A DNA stretch of 64,000 bases from Agapetus fuscipes (GCA_951799405.1 OX637332.1:4097001-4161000); one strand, 5' to 3'; numbered from the stretch's first letter, positions 9,079-20,759 are shown. Numbers and translations: made by a program. The notes: generated by a model from the sequence alone, not told the origin.

Positions 9079-9113
9079 CAAACTCTAAAACGTTTATTCG
9101 ACATTATCCTCTC

Positions 9114-9360
9114 TTCCTTGACTTATAGGTTGGTATGAGGCTGACCACCCATACTGTAAAAAATGGTTCACTTTGCCAATGTCACACCTGGTTAAGGGAA
9201 GGTCCGCAAGAGTTGCAGGGCTTATGTTCATTTGAGATTGGGTGTTTATATTGTAGGTTCACATGCGGCATGTGTTAGCGCGAAGTTATACATGTCTGCT
9301 TGCGAGAATGCATTAAATGTGAATCTTAAATAATATATATTTGCAGCTTAGATTTAGATT
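9114..9360 (+). repeat. Family E copy
   Basis: Full length, ending GCTTAGATTTAGATT. Confidence 0.85.
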
Positions 9361-9392
9361 CTTTTAATCACAAAACGCTTCAGGGAAATACA

Positions 9393-9456
9393 TGCAAAAA
9401 TGGCACGCAAAAATGGCACGCAAAAATTGCACGCCAAAAATGGCACGCCAAAATTG
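9393..9456 (+). repeat. Short minisatellite of about 13 bp
   Basis: Five imperfect tandem units of ATGGCACGCAAAA, the later ones with CC. Confidence 0.8.
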
Positions 9457-9623
9457 GCGTTCATAGGGAACGATACGCACACTGAGCGGATGTTCACAAA
9501 TAGATTATTGTAACTTTTTGATATATTATTCAAAACAGGGCAACTTTTTTCGCAATATCAAAGCAACTACTAATGATTTTTACAAGGTTTTTGTTATTCT
9601 TCTTAAGACAAGAAAATTGTAGA

Positions 9624-9883
9624 TAAATCTAAAATCTAATCTAAATCTAAGCTGCAAAGATATATATCATTTAAGATTCATGTTAAACGCATTCCCACAA
9701 GCAGACATGTATGTGTTCGCGCTAACACATGCCGCATGTGGACTTACAATATAAAACCCCAATCTCAAATGAACATAAGCCCTGCAACTCTTGCCGACCT
9801 TCCCTGAAACAGGGGTGACATTGGCAAAGTGAACCATTTTTTACAGTTTGGGTGTTCAGCCTCATACCAACCTATAAGTCAAA
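9624..9883 (-). repeat. Family E copy
   Basis: Full length on the minus strand from AAATCTAAGCTGC to CCTATAAGTC. Confidence 0.85.
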
Positions 9884-9916
9884 AAATTATTAGCTAAATT
9901 AATTGAAAACCTATAT

Positions 9917-9987
9917 AATCTATGCTGCAAAGGTATATTCATATACTCGTATAATGCTCGCCCACAAGCAGACACATGTGATATCAT
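9917..9987 (-). repeat. Family E 3' fragment
   Basis: CTATGCTGCAAAGGTATAT and CCCACAAGCAGACACATGTG only. Confidence 0.55.
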
Positions 9988-10079
9988 GATTTTCTATCAC
10001 ACATTTTACGTGGGCAGGTATCAAAATGAAAACTCAAACATAAAATGAACGTAAAACAACAAAGACACCCAAGATTTCA

Positions 10080-10415
10080 GGGGCTTTAGGGGTCTATAAC
10101 ACTTTTTGTAGCTCCGCAGAGGTGTTGTTTACGAGCTTCAGTGTCAATACTCAAGCAAGACCCCTTTAGAGGGCTCTTGAGGTGTGATACACACAATAAC
10201 AGCGCTCACCAAATAAATCATCATAATATTATTACTATTATTATTAAGACCCAGTTGCTGTAAGGCTGGATGGGTTTTTAGTGACCGGTCTTTGGTTTCA
10301 TGAATTTGTCAACCCAGCAAAGAGCATATTTGAAAATTTAAATGGTATATTTTTTTTCCTCCTCCGGGATTCGAACCCAAAACCTTCCATTTACGAGTTC
10401 GAAGTGTTGCCAAGT
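10080..10415 (-). repeat. Family B SINE, type-2 tail, split by a LINE-tail insertion
   Basis: The head is at 10370-10415 (GGGATTCGAACCCAAAACC; CTTCCATTTACGAG) and the body runs down to 10253. After the interruption it resumes at 10163 with the second type of 3' tail (GGGGTCTATAACAC; CCGCAGAGGTG). Confidence 0.75.
10164..10245 (+). mobile_element. CR1-like LINE 3' tail insertion with 7-bp duplication
   Basis: 82 bp of LINE 3' UTR (GAGGGCTCTTGAGGTGTGAT through an ATT repeat) lie between AAGACCC at 10157-10163 and again at 10246-10252, inside a family B element. This shows directly that the tail alone can be inserted by target-primed reverse transcription. Confidence 0.85.
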
Positions 10416-10664
10416 ATTAATTTTCCTTTGGCCTTGACGTGGAGCTTCACAATTTTGTTCTCTTTAGAATTTGCGCTATTCGGTTTTGAAAAAAAAGAAT
10501 TCAACAAAAAAATGTAAAAAAAACTAAGGGTAAGTTGTGTAGCCCCGAGGAGAGAGCCATTCCTTTTCCTGCGACGAAAGGATGGAGAAATGAAAATTTT
10601 CCCTGCAGCTGTATCCGTTCCATTTTTTTCACTCACTTCCGTTTCTTCCCAATCATTCATATCC

Positions 10665-10921
10665 TATCTAATCTAATCTAAGTTGCAAAGATATGTTAAA
10701 TTGGAGATTCGCATTACATGCGTTTTCACAACCAGACACGAAAATACAAATTCGCGATTGCACGTGCCGCATGTGACCCTACAACATAAAAACCAAGTCT
10801 CAAATGGACATACACCCTGCAACTCTTGCCGTCCTTCCCTGAAACAGGGGTGACATTGGCAAAGTGAACCATTTTTACAGTATGGATGGTCAGCCGCATA
10901 ACAAACTTTAAAAGTCAAGGA
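10665..10921 (-). repeat. Family E copy
   Basis: Three TCTAA units at the tail, then the complete body to AAAAGTCAAGGA. Confidence 0.85.
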
Positions 10922-10941
10922 ACATCTATATTCTTTCGTTC

Positions 10942-11390
10942 TATAATCTAAGTTGCGAAGATGAAATACATTTAATACTCATATTAAATGCATTCCCATA
11001 AAGAGATACTTACAAAAGGAAAACAGTTAAAACATTTTTATTTACGATTACCTTGAGTATATTTTAATTCCACAACCGGTTTCGCAAACATCCGTTTGCA
11101 TCATCAGGTGTTTAAATTAATACTAAATGGCTTAGAAACGAAATCAATCTTAGAGGGTGTCATTGTTTGAGGGTATGAGGGAGGGAGGGGGTGCAAGACA
11201 ATGAAATAGATACTTATAAATTCGCGCTTACACATGCCGCATGTGGACTTACAACAGAAAACTCAATCTCAAATAAACCTAAGCCCTGCAAATCTTGCCG
11301 AACTTCCCTGAAACAGGGGTGACATTGGCAAAATGAACCTTTTTTTACAGTATGGGTGGTCAGCCTCATACCAACCTTTGAGTGAAGGAA
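10942..11390 (-). repeat. Family E copy split by a hammerhead element
   Basis: The 3' part is 10942-11012 and the 5' part 11209-11390. GATACTTA is repeated at both junctions. Confidence 0.82.
11013..11208 (-). ncRNA. Mobile hammerhead ribozyme-like element (H5), 196 bp
   Basis: It is bounded by an 8-bp duplication, GATACTTA (11005-11012 and 11209-11216). On the minus strand: helix I CAC/GTG plus TTTAA/TTAAA around a 1x3 internal loop, CTGATGA (11107-11101), an extra T, helix II GCAAAC/GTTTGC with a short loop, then GAAA and ACCGGT ending in T (11083-11074). All hammerhead core positions (CUGAUGA, GAAA, UH) are present; the predicted cut follows the minus-strand T at 11074. There is no open frame, so it must move in trans. 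The right part has G-rich GAGGGAGGGAGGGGG. Confidence 0.78.
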
Positions 11391-11550
11391 TTGATTGTTC
11401 TTCTCTAATTTGTTGACCAGTCTTCAAAAAATAAATGTTTACGCTTTCGACGCATGAAAATGTGTAGAGTTCTTGTCCAACAGAGCAAAAAGATATATAT
11501 CCTTTCTGTAATTTATTATGTGAGTTAATAAAAAAATAAGAAAATATACG

Positions 11551-11699
11551 ATTCATATTTAATACACCGTCACAAACAGATACGTGTCGTACATGTGCAC
11601 TTACAAAATAAATTCTCAAACTGCAAATGAACATTCACCCTGCAACTCTTGTCGCCTTTTGCTAAACAGGATCGGCATTAGCATTTTTTACAGAATGAA
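11551..11699 (-). repeat. Family E copy, degenerate
   Basis: Minus-strand blocks CACAAACAGATACGTGT, CCCTGCAACTCTTGTCG and TTTTTTACAGAATG. It abuts the 5' end of the next copy head to head. Confidence 0.65.
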
Positions 11700-11703
11700 T
11701 AGT

Positions 11704-11950
11704 ATTCCTTGACTTATAGGTTGGTATGAGGCTGACCACCCATACTGTAAAAAATGGTTCACTTTGCCAATGTCACCCCTGTTTCAGGGAATGTCGGCAG
11801 GAGTTGCAGGGCTTATGTTCATTTGAGTTTGGATTTTATTTGTAAGTACACAATCAGCATTTGTAAGCGCGAACTACACGTGTTTGTTTGTGGGCATACA
11901 TCTGAGAGCTTTAAATGAATATATCCTTGCAACTTAGATTATAGATAGTT
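11704..11950 (+). repeat. Family E copy, TTATAGA-tail subfamily
   Basis: Full copy with TACATCTGAGAGCTTTAAAT and the TTAGATTATAGATAG tail. Confidence 0.88.
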
Positions 11951-12069
11951 TATAGAATAGTCAGCTCATACCTACCTATACACAAAGACATACATATAAC
12001 TGAAAAACGGCTCCATATATATACTCTCATTTGTGAAGGTATATTGGTGGTCAGCTTCATACAATTTAA

Positions 12070-12211
12070 ACGCAACTAAGCTACACGCTTAGCGTAATTT
12101 CTTGCCGCTCTATCCCCGAAGAGGTCGCATGTGGTGGTTGAAACCTATTTATTTTTACAAGTAATGGGATCGGCTTTACTCCAACCACTTCAGTTGAAGT
12201 AGGGTGGGCCA
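12070..12211 (-). repeat. Family A SINE, 3' half
   Basis: From CGCAACTAAGCTACACG to AACCACTTCAGTTGAAGT; the tRNA head is missing. Confidence 0.75.
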
Positions 12212-12233
12212 TTGAATATTTTCAGATTACTTT

Positions 12234-12483
12234 TTCCTTGACTTATAGGTTGGTATGAGGCTTACCACCTATACTGTAAAAAATGGTTTACTTTTTCAAT
12301 GTCACCTTTGTTTCAGGGAAGGACAGCAAGAGTTGCAGGGCTTATGTTCATTTGAGATTGGGTTTTACATTGTAGGTTCAGATGCGGCATGTTTAAGCGC
12401 GAACTAAACGTGTGTACTTGTGGGAATACATTTAATATAAATCTTAACTGTAATACATCTTTGCAACTTTGATTATGGATTAT
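12234..12483 (+). repeat. Family E copy
   Basis: Complete; the tail is reduced to TTTGATTATGGATTA. Confidence 0.85.
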
Positions 12484-12754
12484 TAAAGACTTTTGCCTAT
12501 CTCCTTAAACAGGGGTGGCATTAGCGAAAGAGAATAAAATGAAAAAAAAAACTCGTATTTGAAGTTAACCTTCTGCTCAGTCTGTTGGGACTTCTAAAAG
12601 GGAAAATATATTTTATGCTAATAAAATGGGTTCTAATTACACCCAGGAGACATTGCGGAACATTTCGTTGGTAACATTATTACAACGTTGCCTCTACGGG
12701 GAGAATGTCTCTGCCACTGGAGGCTGCATTAAAATTAGAAGTAACAAATGAAGA

Positions 12755-12825
12755 CAAGTCGCAGATTCGTCTTGTCGTTTTGTAATCGAAAGTTACAGGG
12801 TTCGATTCCCGGTGGGGCCCCTTAA
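12755..12825 (+). repeat. tRNA-like sequence, probably another SINE head
   Basis: The B-box-like GGGTTCGATTCCCGGTGG at 12799-12816 follows a degenerate A-box region. There is no convincing acceptor stem, so it is not called as a tRNA gene. Confidence 0.35.
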
Positions 12826-13189
12826 AGTCATCAAATCATTTTCATATTCCCTCTTTTATCCAGCAATGGAAGCAATGAAATCATATATTTTTAATTTTGA
12901 ACTTATCGTCAAAAGTCAAGTCGTCAGTCTTGTATTGGAGTGTTATCGTTAGCAACGAATAACAAAATAGTTGTATGCCTTTTTCCTATCAACCGGGCTG
13001 GGTGACGACACGATATATTCTTGTGCGGACCTCATTTGAATTCAAAACTTAAGACTAGCCCGTGAAAGCAAAAGTAGGTCTCAAAAGAATTTTGACAAAT
13101 AAAAAAACGTTTTATTTTTTAAAAATACTAGATGTAAGTAGGTAATATTTTTCTAATGTCTGTTCAACTCTCCAAAATTTTTCGATTTT

Positions 13190-13255
13190 TTTTAAAGAGG
13201 AATGCAATTCACCAATCTTTTTCGACCAGGTTATAAACAAGTATTCACATTATCA
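13190..13255 (-). repeat. Family C 3' fragment
   Basis: AGGAATGCAATTCACCAA followed by a diverged CCAGGTTATAAACAAG. It contributes the first residues of the open frame that continues into the LINE piece. Confidence 0.5.
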
Positions 13256-13275
13256 ACCAATATTTCCACAATATA

Positions 13276-13692
13276 TGATATAGGCTTTCTTTTCCCGGAG
13301 AGGGTGGTCTACCGTGTTTGTGTGATGGTATATAAAGCCATCAATGGCTTGGCTCCACCTTATATGACTGACATGATGTTGCCTGTTGAAATGGGTGTAA
13401 GGAGGCAGACACTCAGATCCGCGGGCGATGAAGTAGTCAATTCGGTTCAGCCACGCCGTCAGATTCGTACAAATTTCGGAGACCGCGCTTTCCGTGTTGC
13501 GGGTCCGGTGGAGTGGAACATACTGCCACCCGGAGTGAAGAACTCAAAATCTGTGAGTGTATTTCGCGAAGCACTCAAGACACACCTATTTAGAAAGTCT
13601 TATCCTTGATCGGAGAGGCCTCTTGAGCTGTGACACACACAAAAACGGCGCTCGCTTATTATTTGTAATTTAAAATAAATTATTATTATTAA
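13276..13692 (+). mobile_element. CR1-like LINE, 3'-terminal piece with 3' UTR
   Basis: The frame ending at the TGA at 13607-13609 encodes about 110 residues typical of the extreme C-terminus of CR1/L2-type LINE polyproteins: AINGLAPPYMTD, RRQTLRSAGDE, FGDRAFRVAGPVEWNILPPG and FREALKTHLFRKSYP. The catalytic reverse transcriptase and endonuclease are missing, so this is a 5'-truncated copy. The 3' UTR (CCTCTTGAGCTGTGACACAC, AAAAACGGCGCTC, then an ATT repeat) matches the 3' tail of family B SINEs and the bare tail insertions at 2762 and 10164. Confidence 0.82.
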
Positions 13693-14257
13693 GCTTCGGG
13701 AATCCTTCCAACTGTGTGGTTTTTACTAGTTTTATATTTAAAAAGGACATTTTTTCAAGCGTTTCTATAATTGGAAATTGTATTGTTTTGTTTTATTGTA
13801 CTTTTTCATAGTTTTAATAAAATAATTTAAAAAAAAACATGTAGGAAAATCATATTCATATTTCTATTTTACTGAAAAATTTTATACACTTAAATATATT
13901 TCGTTGTCTCTTCGAAATATTTAATTTGTGAAGCGTTAATTGCTTTTCAATCAATCCTTCATTATTCATTGTTAATCATCATCTAAAATTTTGACTACAA
14001 ACAATTTTCGTTAATTTTCTTATGTTTTTCAAGCAAAAATGTGGGCGGCAGTTTTTGGTTACTAATTAACTGTAATAATAAAATTAATATTGGAAAATCA
14101 TTGACACAAAATTAAAATTAATAATGATGTATTTTGTAACAGTTATGAAATTATGTTGTTTTCCATTTCAAAGTATGCCTTCTTATGTTTTATGAATTTA
14201 TTCTCCATGTATGGTTTTGTGTTATGTATCTAGATTTCTATTTATTTTGTAACTTAG
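13693..14257. other. AT-rich DNA upstream of PMCA, likely intron
   Basis: No repeat family or coding frame was recognised. Because a splice acceptor closes it at 14257, at least its distal part is probably intron within the 5' UTR of the PMCA gene. Confidence 0.4.
14242..14257 (+). promoter_or_regulatory. Predicted 3' splice site before the PMCA exon
   Basis: A T-rich stretch followed by TTTTGTAACTTAG ends in AG at 14256-14257, 27 bp before the start codon. The upstream non-coding exon was not identified. Confidence 0.5.
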
Positions 14258-14284
14258 GCGCTGGTGTACCAATTGAGAAGTAAG

Positions 14285-17200
14285 ATGACAACGGCCGCGC
14301 CCATCAGCAGGCCCAAGCAGTATGGCGTGTCCTTGCGGGAACTGCGAGAGGTCATGGATCTCCGTGGCCAGGAGGGAATGGATAAGGTCAAAGCCTTGGG
14401 TGGAGTTCAAGAAATCTGTCAGAAACTGCGCACCTCCAAGAGCAACGGAATCTCTGATACTGCACTAGAACTGGAATATCGGAAGGAGACCTTCGGATCC
14501 AATGTTATTCCCCCCAAACCACCTAAGACCTTCCTCCATCTGGTATGGGAAGCCCTTCAAGATATTACTTTGATAATCCTGGAGATAGCGTCTTTGATTT
14601 CCCTTGGTCTTGCATTCTACACTCCCTCTGATGATGGCTCCGGGAACGAGGAAGGTGAATCCCATCACCGCTGGATTGAAGGAGCAGCCATTCTAGTATC
14701 GGTTATCGTTGTGGTGATTGTAACAGCTTGCAATGATTACACCAAGGAGAGACAGTTTCGGGGACTTCAGAGCAGGATTGAGGGAGAGCACAAGTTTGCT
14801 GTTATTCGAAATGGCGAAATGAATGAAGTCCCGATTGCCGAGATCTTAGTTGGCGACATCTGTCAAGTGAAGTACGGCGACTTGCTTCCGGCAGATGGTA
14901 TACTCATACAAAGTAATGATCTTAAAGTTGATGAATCATCCTTAACTGGAGAATCTGATCATGTCAAAAAAGGTGACAGTGTTGATCCACTGCTGCTATC
15001 TGGTACTCATGTCATGGAAGGAAGCGGCAAGATGGTGGTAACTGCTGTGGGAGTCAACTCGCAAGCTGGGATTATTTTCACACTTTTGGGAGCTACTGTG
15101 GATGAGCGCGATACTAAAAAATATAAAGATATGAAGAAGAAGAAAGGCAGCACGAGCGAAGAAACTGGTAACAGTAATAGTCAAGTTACTTCTCCCATTA
15201 TCATAGAGGAAGATGTACCGATCGCTAGCGATATTCCTCTTGAAAACACAAGCAAGAAAGAAAAATCTGTATTACAAGGTAAACTGACTAAATTAGCAAT
15301 TCAAATTGGCTACGCAGGATCAACAATAGCAGTTCTCACGGTTATTATGCTCGGAATTCAATTCAGCATCAAAACGTTTGTCATCAATCAAAAGCACTGG
15401 AAAAATTATTACATTAATTATTTTGTGCAACATTTTATCATCGGAGTCACTGTTCTAGTTGTTGCTGTTCCTGAAGGCCTTCCTCTCGCGGTGACCTTGT
15501 CGCTCGCTTACTCTGTGAAGAAGATGATGAAGGACAATAATCTAGTACGGCACTTGGATGCCTGTGAAACAATGGGTAACGCGACTGCAATTTGTTCTGA
15601 TAAAACCGGAACCCTGACCACTAATCGGATGACTGTTGTGGAATCGTTTGTGTGTGAAAAACTGAGAAAATCAATACCTAAGTATTCCGAACTGCCAGCA
15701 TTTGTCGGAAACTTACTGGTTGAAGGAATATGCGTCAACTCTGCATACACATCTAAAATTATCGAATCAAAAGATCCATCCGAATTTCCATTGCAAGTTG
15801 GAAATAAGACTGAATGTGCTCTTCTAGGATTTGTAAAAGCTCTCGGAAGAAATTATCAAACCATTCGAGATAGTATTCCCGAGGAAGTATTCACTAAAGT
15901 CTATACTTTCAATTCTGTGCGCAAATCAATGAGTACTGTGATTCCTTTGAAAAACGGAGGATTCCGACTCTATACAAAAGGAGCATCGGAAATTGTTATG
16001 AATAAATGTAGCTACATATGTGGACATAATGGTAAGATTGAAAAACTTACTCGGGATATGCAAGACAGGTTGCTCCGTCAAGTGATTGAGCCCATGGCGA
16101 GTGATGGTCTCCGAACCATATCGATTGCCTATCGTGACTTTGTTCCTCACAAACTAGAAAACAATCAAGAACTTATTGATGATATTCCTAACTGGGATGA
16201 CGAAGAAAATATTGTTAAAAACTTGACTTGCTTGTGTGTCGTAGGAATTGAAGATCCAGTCCGAGAAGAAGTTCCGGAAGCTATAAAGCAATGTCAAAAA
16301 GCAGGAATTACGGTGCGAATGGTTACTGGAGATAATGTTAACACAGCTCGATCGATTGCTATAAAATGCGGAATATTGAAACCAAACGATGATTTTCTGG
16401 TTTTGGATGGTAAAGAATTTAACAGGAGAATCAGAGACGCCAACGGCGTTGTTCAACAAAGTCTTTTGGATAAAATTTGGCCTAACCTACGGGTCCTAGC
16501 TCGTTCATCTCCAATAGACAAATACACTCTTGTAAAAGGAATCATTGACAGTAAACTGTCACCCAATCGTGAAGTCGTTGCTGTGACAGGAGATGGAACT
16601 AATGATGGACCTGCTCTAAAAAAAGCTGATGTTGGTTTTGCCATGGGCATTGCTGGTACAGATGTTGCCAAAGAAGCATCTGATATTATTTTGACTGACG
16701 ATAATTTCAGCAGCATTGTGAAAGCTGTTATGTGGGGAAGAAATGTATACGACAGTATCGCCAAGTTTTTACAATTCCAACTGACAGTCAACGTGGTTGC
16801 TGTTGCAGTTGCTTTTATTGGTGCATGTTCTGTTCAAGATAGCCCGTTGAAGGCCGTTCAGATGCTTTGGGTCAATTTGATAATGGATACTCTTGCTTCA
16901 CTTGCTTTGGCAACTGAAATGCCCACTGAAGAGTTGCTACTCCGAAAGCCATATGGTCGAACTAAGCCACTGATTTCTCGTACAATGATGAAAAATATTC
17001 TCGGTCAAGCTTTTTACCAGTTGATTGTAATCTTTACTCTACTTTTCTACGGAGAACGCATTTTCGATATCGGATCAGGACGTGGCGCTGATTTAGGATC
17101 TGCTCCAACTCAACATTTCACAATTATTTTTAATGCTTTCGTTATGATGACACTTTTTAACGAATTGAATGCTAGGAAAATTCATGGACAAAGAAACATA

Positions 17201-17779
17201 TTCAAAGGACTTTTGACCAACCCTATCTTCTACACTATTTGGATTTTAACATTTATCGCTCAAGTTCTCATTACTGAATTTGGAAGAGTAGCATTTGCTA
17301 CAAGATCTCTCTCTATGGAACAATGGATGTGGTGTTTATTCTTCGGCCTTGGAACACTTGTTTGGGGACAGATCATAACAAGCATACCCACGAATACAAT
17401 TCCAAAGAGCATGACATGGGGACGCGGACAATCTGGAGACTACGATGATGGAACAGGAGATGATAGCTACAGTGGTGAACCAGAAAAAACTCCTGCTGGT
17501 AGGATTCTATGGATCAGGGGGCTGACTCGCTTGCAGACACAACTCCGTGTCATCCGTGCTTTCAAGTCCACATTGGAAGATCTGCGCTCTGTGCACAGCT
17601 TGAATAGTCTTCGCAGCTCTCGCAGTCATCAAGGACCTTACCTAGACGAGGATGCCCACACAGTGAAGTCCACAACTCACTCACCCAATCTGACAGCGAT
17701 GGCTTCTCACCGCCTGCACCCCAACACTCCACACTCCAGCGGATACATGCCCAAACCACTACACGAGACCAGGATTTAA
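14285..17779 (+). CDS. PMCA: Plasma-membrane calcium-transporting ATPase (PMCA), single coding exon
   Basis: P2B-type ATPase that exports cytosolic Ca2+ in exchange for protons using ATP; 1164 residues, the normal family length. Visible: TM1-2 (about 93-150), TGES actuator loop 221-224, a basic lipid-binding loop ([11 protein letters not shown], about 278), TM4 with PEGLP 396-400 (E397 a Ca2+ ligand), DKTGT with phosphorylated Asp439, KGAS 565-568 (nucleotide site), TGDGTND 768-774 (hinge), TM6 with N864 and D868 (Ca2+ ligands), ten membrane segments in all, a calmodulin-binding autoinhibitory helix starting [11 protein letters not shown] at 1072, and a C-terminal ETRI that fits a class I PDZ ligand. 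I start at the ATG at 14285; the open frame extends seven codons upstream to a GTG, but animal initiation and the conserved N-terminus ([13 protein letters not shown]) favour the ATG, which has A at -3. No intron interrupts the frame, unusual for this family. Confidence 0.96.
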   Translation: MTTAAPISRPKQYGVSLRELREVMDLRGQEGMDKVKALGGVQEICQKLRTSKSNGISDTALELEYRKETFGSNVIPPKPPKTFLHLVWEALQDITLIILEIASLISLGLAFYTPSDDGSGNEEGESHHRWIEGAAILVSVIVVVIVTACNDYTKERQFRGLQSRIEGEHKFAVIRNGEMNEVPIAEILVGDICQVKYGDLLPADGILIQSNDLKVDESSLTGESDHVKKGDSVDPLLLSGTHVMEGSGKMVVTAVGVNSQAGIIFTLLGATVDERDTKKYKDMKKKKGSTSEETGNSNSQVTSPIIIEEDVPIASDIPLENTSKKEKSVLQGKLTKLAIQIGYAGSTIAVLTVIMLGIQFSIKTFVINQKHWKNYYINYFVQHFIIGVTVLVVAVPEGLPLAVTLSLAYSVKKMMKDNNLVRHLDACETMGNATAICSDKTGTLTTNRMTVVESFVCEKLRKSIPKYSELPAFVGNLLVEGICVNSAYTSKIIESKDPSEFPLQVGNKTECALLGFVKALGRNYQTIRDSIPEEVFTKVYTFNSVRKSMSTVIPLKNGGFRLYTKGASEIVMNKCSYICGHNGKIEKLTRDMQDRLLRQVIEPMASDGLRTISIAYRDFVPHKLENNQELIDDIPNWDDEENIVKNLTCLCVVGIEDPVREEVPEAIKQCQKAGITVRMVTGDNVNTARSIAIKCGILKPNDDFLVLDGKEFNRRIRDANGVVQQSLLDKIWPNLRVLARSSPIDKYTLVKGIIDSKLSPNREVVAVTGDGTNDGPALKKADVGFAMGIAGTDVAKEASDIILTDDNFSSIVKAVMWGRNVYDSIAKFLQFQLTVNVVAVAVAFIGACSVQDSPLKAVQMLWVNLIMDTLASLALATEMPTEELLLRKPYGRTKPLISRTMMKNILGQAFYQLIVIFTLLFYGERIFDIGSGRGADLGSAPTQHFTIIFNAFVMMTLFNELNARKIHGQRNIFKGLLTNPIFYTIWILTFIAQVLITEFGRVAFATRSLSMEQWMWCLFFGLGTLVWGQIITSIPTNTIPKSMTWGRGQSGDYDDGTGDDSYSGEPEKTPAGRILWIRGLTRLQTQLRVIRAFKSTLEDLRSVHSLNSLRSSRSHQGPYLDEDAHTVKSTTHSPNLTAMASHRLHPNTPHSSGYMPKPLHETRI

Positions 17780-18751
17780 ATCAACACGTTATATCATAGA
17801 GATTTTGATTATACAATCACTCAATATATTTCTGAATTGATTGTTGTTACTGACATTGTAAGGCAAGTTGAGACATCATGTACATCTCCAATGCCAAGTC
17901 TTTTGTTTATCAGTATGCTCGTCTTAGCACTTTTGCCACGACATATTTTTAAACTTTTTAACGGCTCTAACGCCTCTTTTTAAATCTGCTATATCAGATG
18001 AGATATTTACTACTCGAAATGCGTATCTAATCTAATCTAATCTAAGTTGCAAAGGTATGTTAAATTGGAGATATACTTCTTGATATTGTATGCCTCAAAC
18101 TTTGTATGTATAAAAAACTTGATTTAATGGAGTCGAGTTAAACATAAAATTCTCAATGACGTGTTTCACACATATTTTACTTAAAATCTGATGCGAAATC
18201 TTTGAGATGTTAAACAACAATTTGCAAAAAAGTTTTCTATATTTCGCACAAGTACTACTCCATTGAAAAAAATCAAATGATAAAAATTTACATCTTAAAC
18301 ATTTTCAAGCTCATTTTACAATTAAGAATTGAATAATTTCGGGTTGAACCCTTTCGAATCCTATTTTAGAATTTTTCGACAAATATAAAAGTCTAAAATG
18401 AAAATCAAAATTACAGGAATACAAATTAATGTCTATTAACAATTTAAACTTTTACTGTATTAGATTTTAGCGTTGAAATTTAATTAAATGTCATTAAGTC
18501 ATTATATAAATTTGACATTCAAACGATTCGTATTAATTTATATTCTACAATATTTTATTTCGATGAAATGGTTATCGAACTTTGTAAATTACGTATGAAC
18601 TTGTATGTCACAATGATTCAGTGCCATAATTAGTTATGATATTTAAATCGCATAAAACCAAAGGTGGCAACCTAGGGTATTTACGAAAAGTAAATTTATA
18701 CATAGAAATTGATTTCTCGTGTTTTAGTATATTTATCTCATTTTAAATAAA
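17780..18751 (+). other. Probable PMCA 3' UTR region
   Basis: Largely unique AT-rich sequence follows the stop. A canonical AATAAA stands at 18746-18751, but several other A/T signals exist, so the true cleavage site is unknown. A family E tail fragment lies inside it at 18025-18075. Confidence 0.35.
18025..18075 (-). repeat. Family E tail fragment
   Basis: Three TCTAA units then GTTGCAAAGGTATGTTAAAT, and nothing further. Confidence 0.65.
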
Positions 18752-19326
18752 TATCCTAGATTGCTGACTTTGATTGTAAAAGACTCGTATGTATAATAAT
18801 TTAGTAATAATTCTTGTAAAATTCAATGATTTGTATGGAAACCATTGAGAAGATGAAGTCTAACTTCCTCCTTCGAAGTACCAATTAAGTATACCATTGT
18901 CTTGATACGGAAATGTGTCGGGAGTAGCTTGTGTTTCATATAGTGAGGCATTTAAAAAGGGTATGGTCAGAGAGTTGAAAACGTTAGGAATGTTTTGTTT
19001 GTTTATAGTATGGACATAATTTGAGTACTTATTATATTATTGTTTATAATGTTTTTTTTATTTTAAGTTGCTCTTTCATTTTTTTTGCCAAGTAATGGAA
19101 AAAAAAATTATGAAAAGAAGCCACAGTAAGAGATAATTCATTAGAATGGAATTAAATATACGAGTACGTTGTAACAAAATAAAACTGAGTTTTAAACTGA
19201 AAAACCATAATCAATTTATACATAAGTGTTTCGAATCTGAACTAAAAATCAACAAAAATAAAATTACAATCAATAATCATACACGTAACGTATCGTAAAT
19301 TAAAATTAAAAATTAAAAATAAAATC
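18752..19326. other. AT-rich DNA, no gene recognised
   Basis: Only short interrupted frames; no repeat family identified. Confidence 0.4.
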
Positions 19327-19327
19327 T

Positions 19328-19403
19328 CACTATCGGTGAGATTACAACTCGAGCTCTCGGCGTGGAATGCAACCACTATACCAATTGAGCTATCAACCGG
19401 ACT
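19328..19403 (-). repeat. Family A SINE, tRNA head only
   Basis: GAGCTCTCGGCGTGGAATGC and CCAATTGAGCTATC cover just the tRNA-like head. Confidence 0.65.
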
Positions 19404-20254
19404 TATGCAGCCTGATGCAAATAAATGTTTTTATTTTCGAAATAGGTTTAAAATAAACCCCAAAATATAACAAATTTAATAAAATGTTTTAAACCCCCTC
19501 TTCAGCACAAACATTTTTTGTATTTGTAAATCTTTTCCGATTTCGAATCAAGTTTCGATTGATAAAAGGAAATAAAGTTCGAAACACATTAAACCTGAAT
19601 CGTACTCAAAAATATCGTACAAATAGATATCTGTACAAAGTACTTAATCAGTATTTAACCTTAAATATAAATTTTGTATATAAGTTGATTCCATACCTAC
19701 ATTCCATTTTTTATTTTATAAGTTTTTTTTTCTGATATTTTAAAATATTTTTAATCGAAAATACAACTTTTTTATTATTTATTTGCAAATTTTTTTTAAT
19801 GCAGTTTTCACTCTCTGAATGCATCCCCTTTTTCTATAGGAGTGCATCTGTGATTATGCTTTAGCACTTAAACGAAATCTAACTTTTCAATACTGAAAAA
19901 AAAAGACTTCTCTTTCATCTCTAACCATAACCTACCTAACTTTTAAAGAGACCAATTTAAAATGAAGTAGCAGCAACCGATTTGTGCGAAAAATGTACGA
20001 TTACCTAGATTAGCGTTTTAAATGGTATGAATAAGAGACACTAGGATTCGCCAGCGTATGTTTTTTACAATGTGAAAATAGACGCTTTTTTTTCATTTCG
20101 TTCATCCCTCAAATTTCGTTTATTGATAAAAAAAAATTAAACACTTTTTTACGGTACACATCATTTCTAGTTCTATTCTAGAAGTATTATTTCTAATTCT
20201 AGAGTATTTTATTGAAAAAAAATCTACAGTATCTTTTGCATTTTTTTTCATAGA
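19404..20254. other. AT-rich DNA, no gene recognised
   Basis: Nothing supported on either strand. Confidence 0.4.
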
Positions 20255-20470
20255 TTCTTTAAGAGAAATGAAATTCATCAACTTATATTGCCTGGCCAGA
20301 AACAAGGGTAAATAATTCATTATTTAATATTTTAATGAATTATTCATTGATAATTACCCAATGACATCTGCTGAACCAGGGTCAAAGTTATTGTCGATAT
20401 GACACGGCGCAGGCGGGGTTTGAATTTGCGATTGTTACAATACCGTGACAGCTAAACACATCAGTGTATA
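20255..20470 (-). repeat. Family C element
   Basis: It runs from ATTGCCTGGCCAGAAACA through AATTACCCAATGACATCTG and GAACCAGGGTCAAAG to GGCGCAGGCGGGGTTTGAA, the inverse of a tRNA-like B box. Confidence 0.75.
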
Positions 20471-20759
20471 TTTTATAACAAAAATAAGCTACCATTTTTA
20501 TGTGTTTACAGAGACAAAAAATAAGTAAAAACCTATATTATCGATGTAAATACAGCAATTATTGCACGTTATTTATTTTAAAAATCATATCGATATAAAA
20601 GCACATAATAGTAATCACATCACAGAAAAGAATGAATAAACTTAATTTTTATTTCCCATATGTAATAACTAATTTAGACGTATAAAAGATTAATTTCCGT
20701 TTTTATTGATTGTAGCTAGGCATTCACTTTGTAATCATTCATCTTTAAAGATAAAAAAT

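Noticed and set aside
13202..13275. Start of a protein at 13202
   Set aside because: The first codons come from a family C fragment; homology to the LINE begins only after about 13276.
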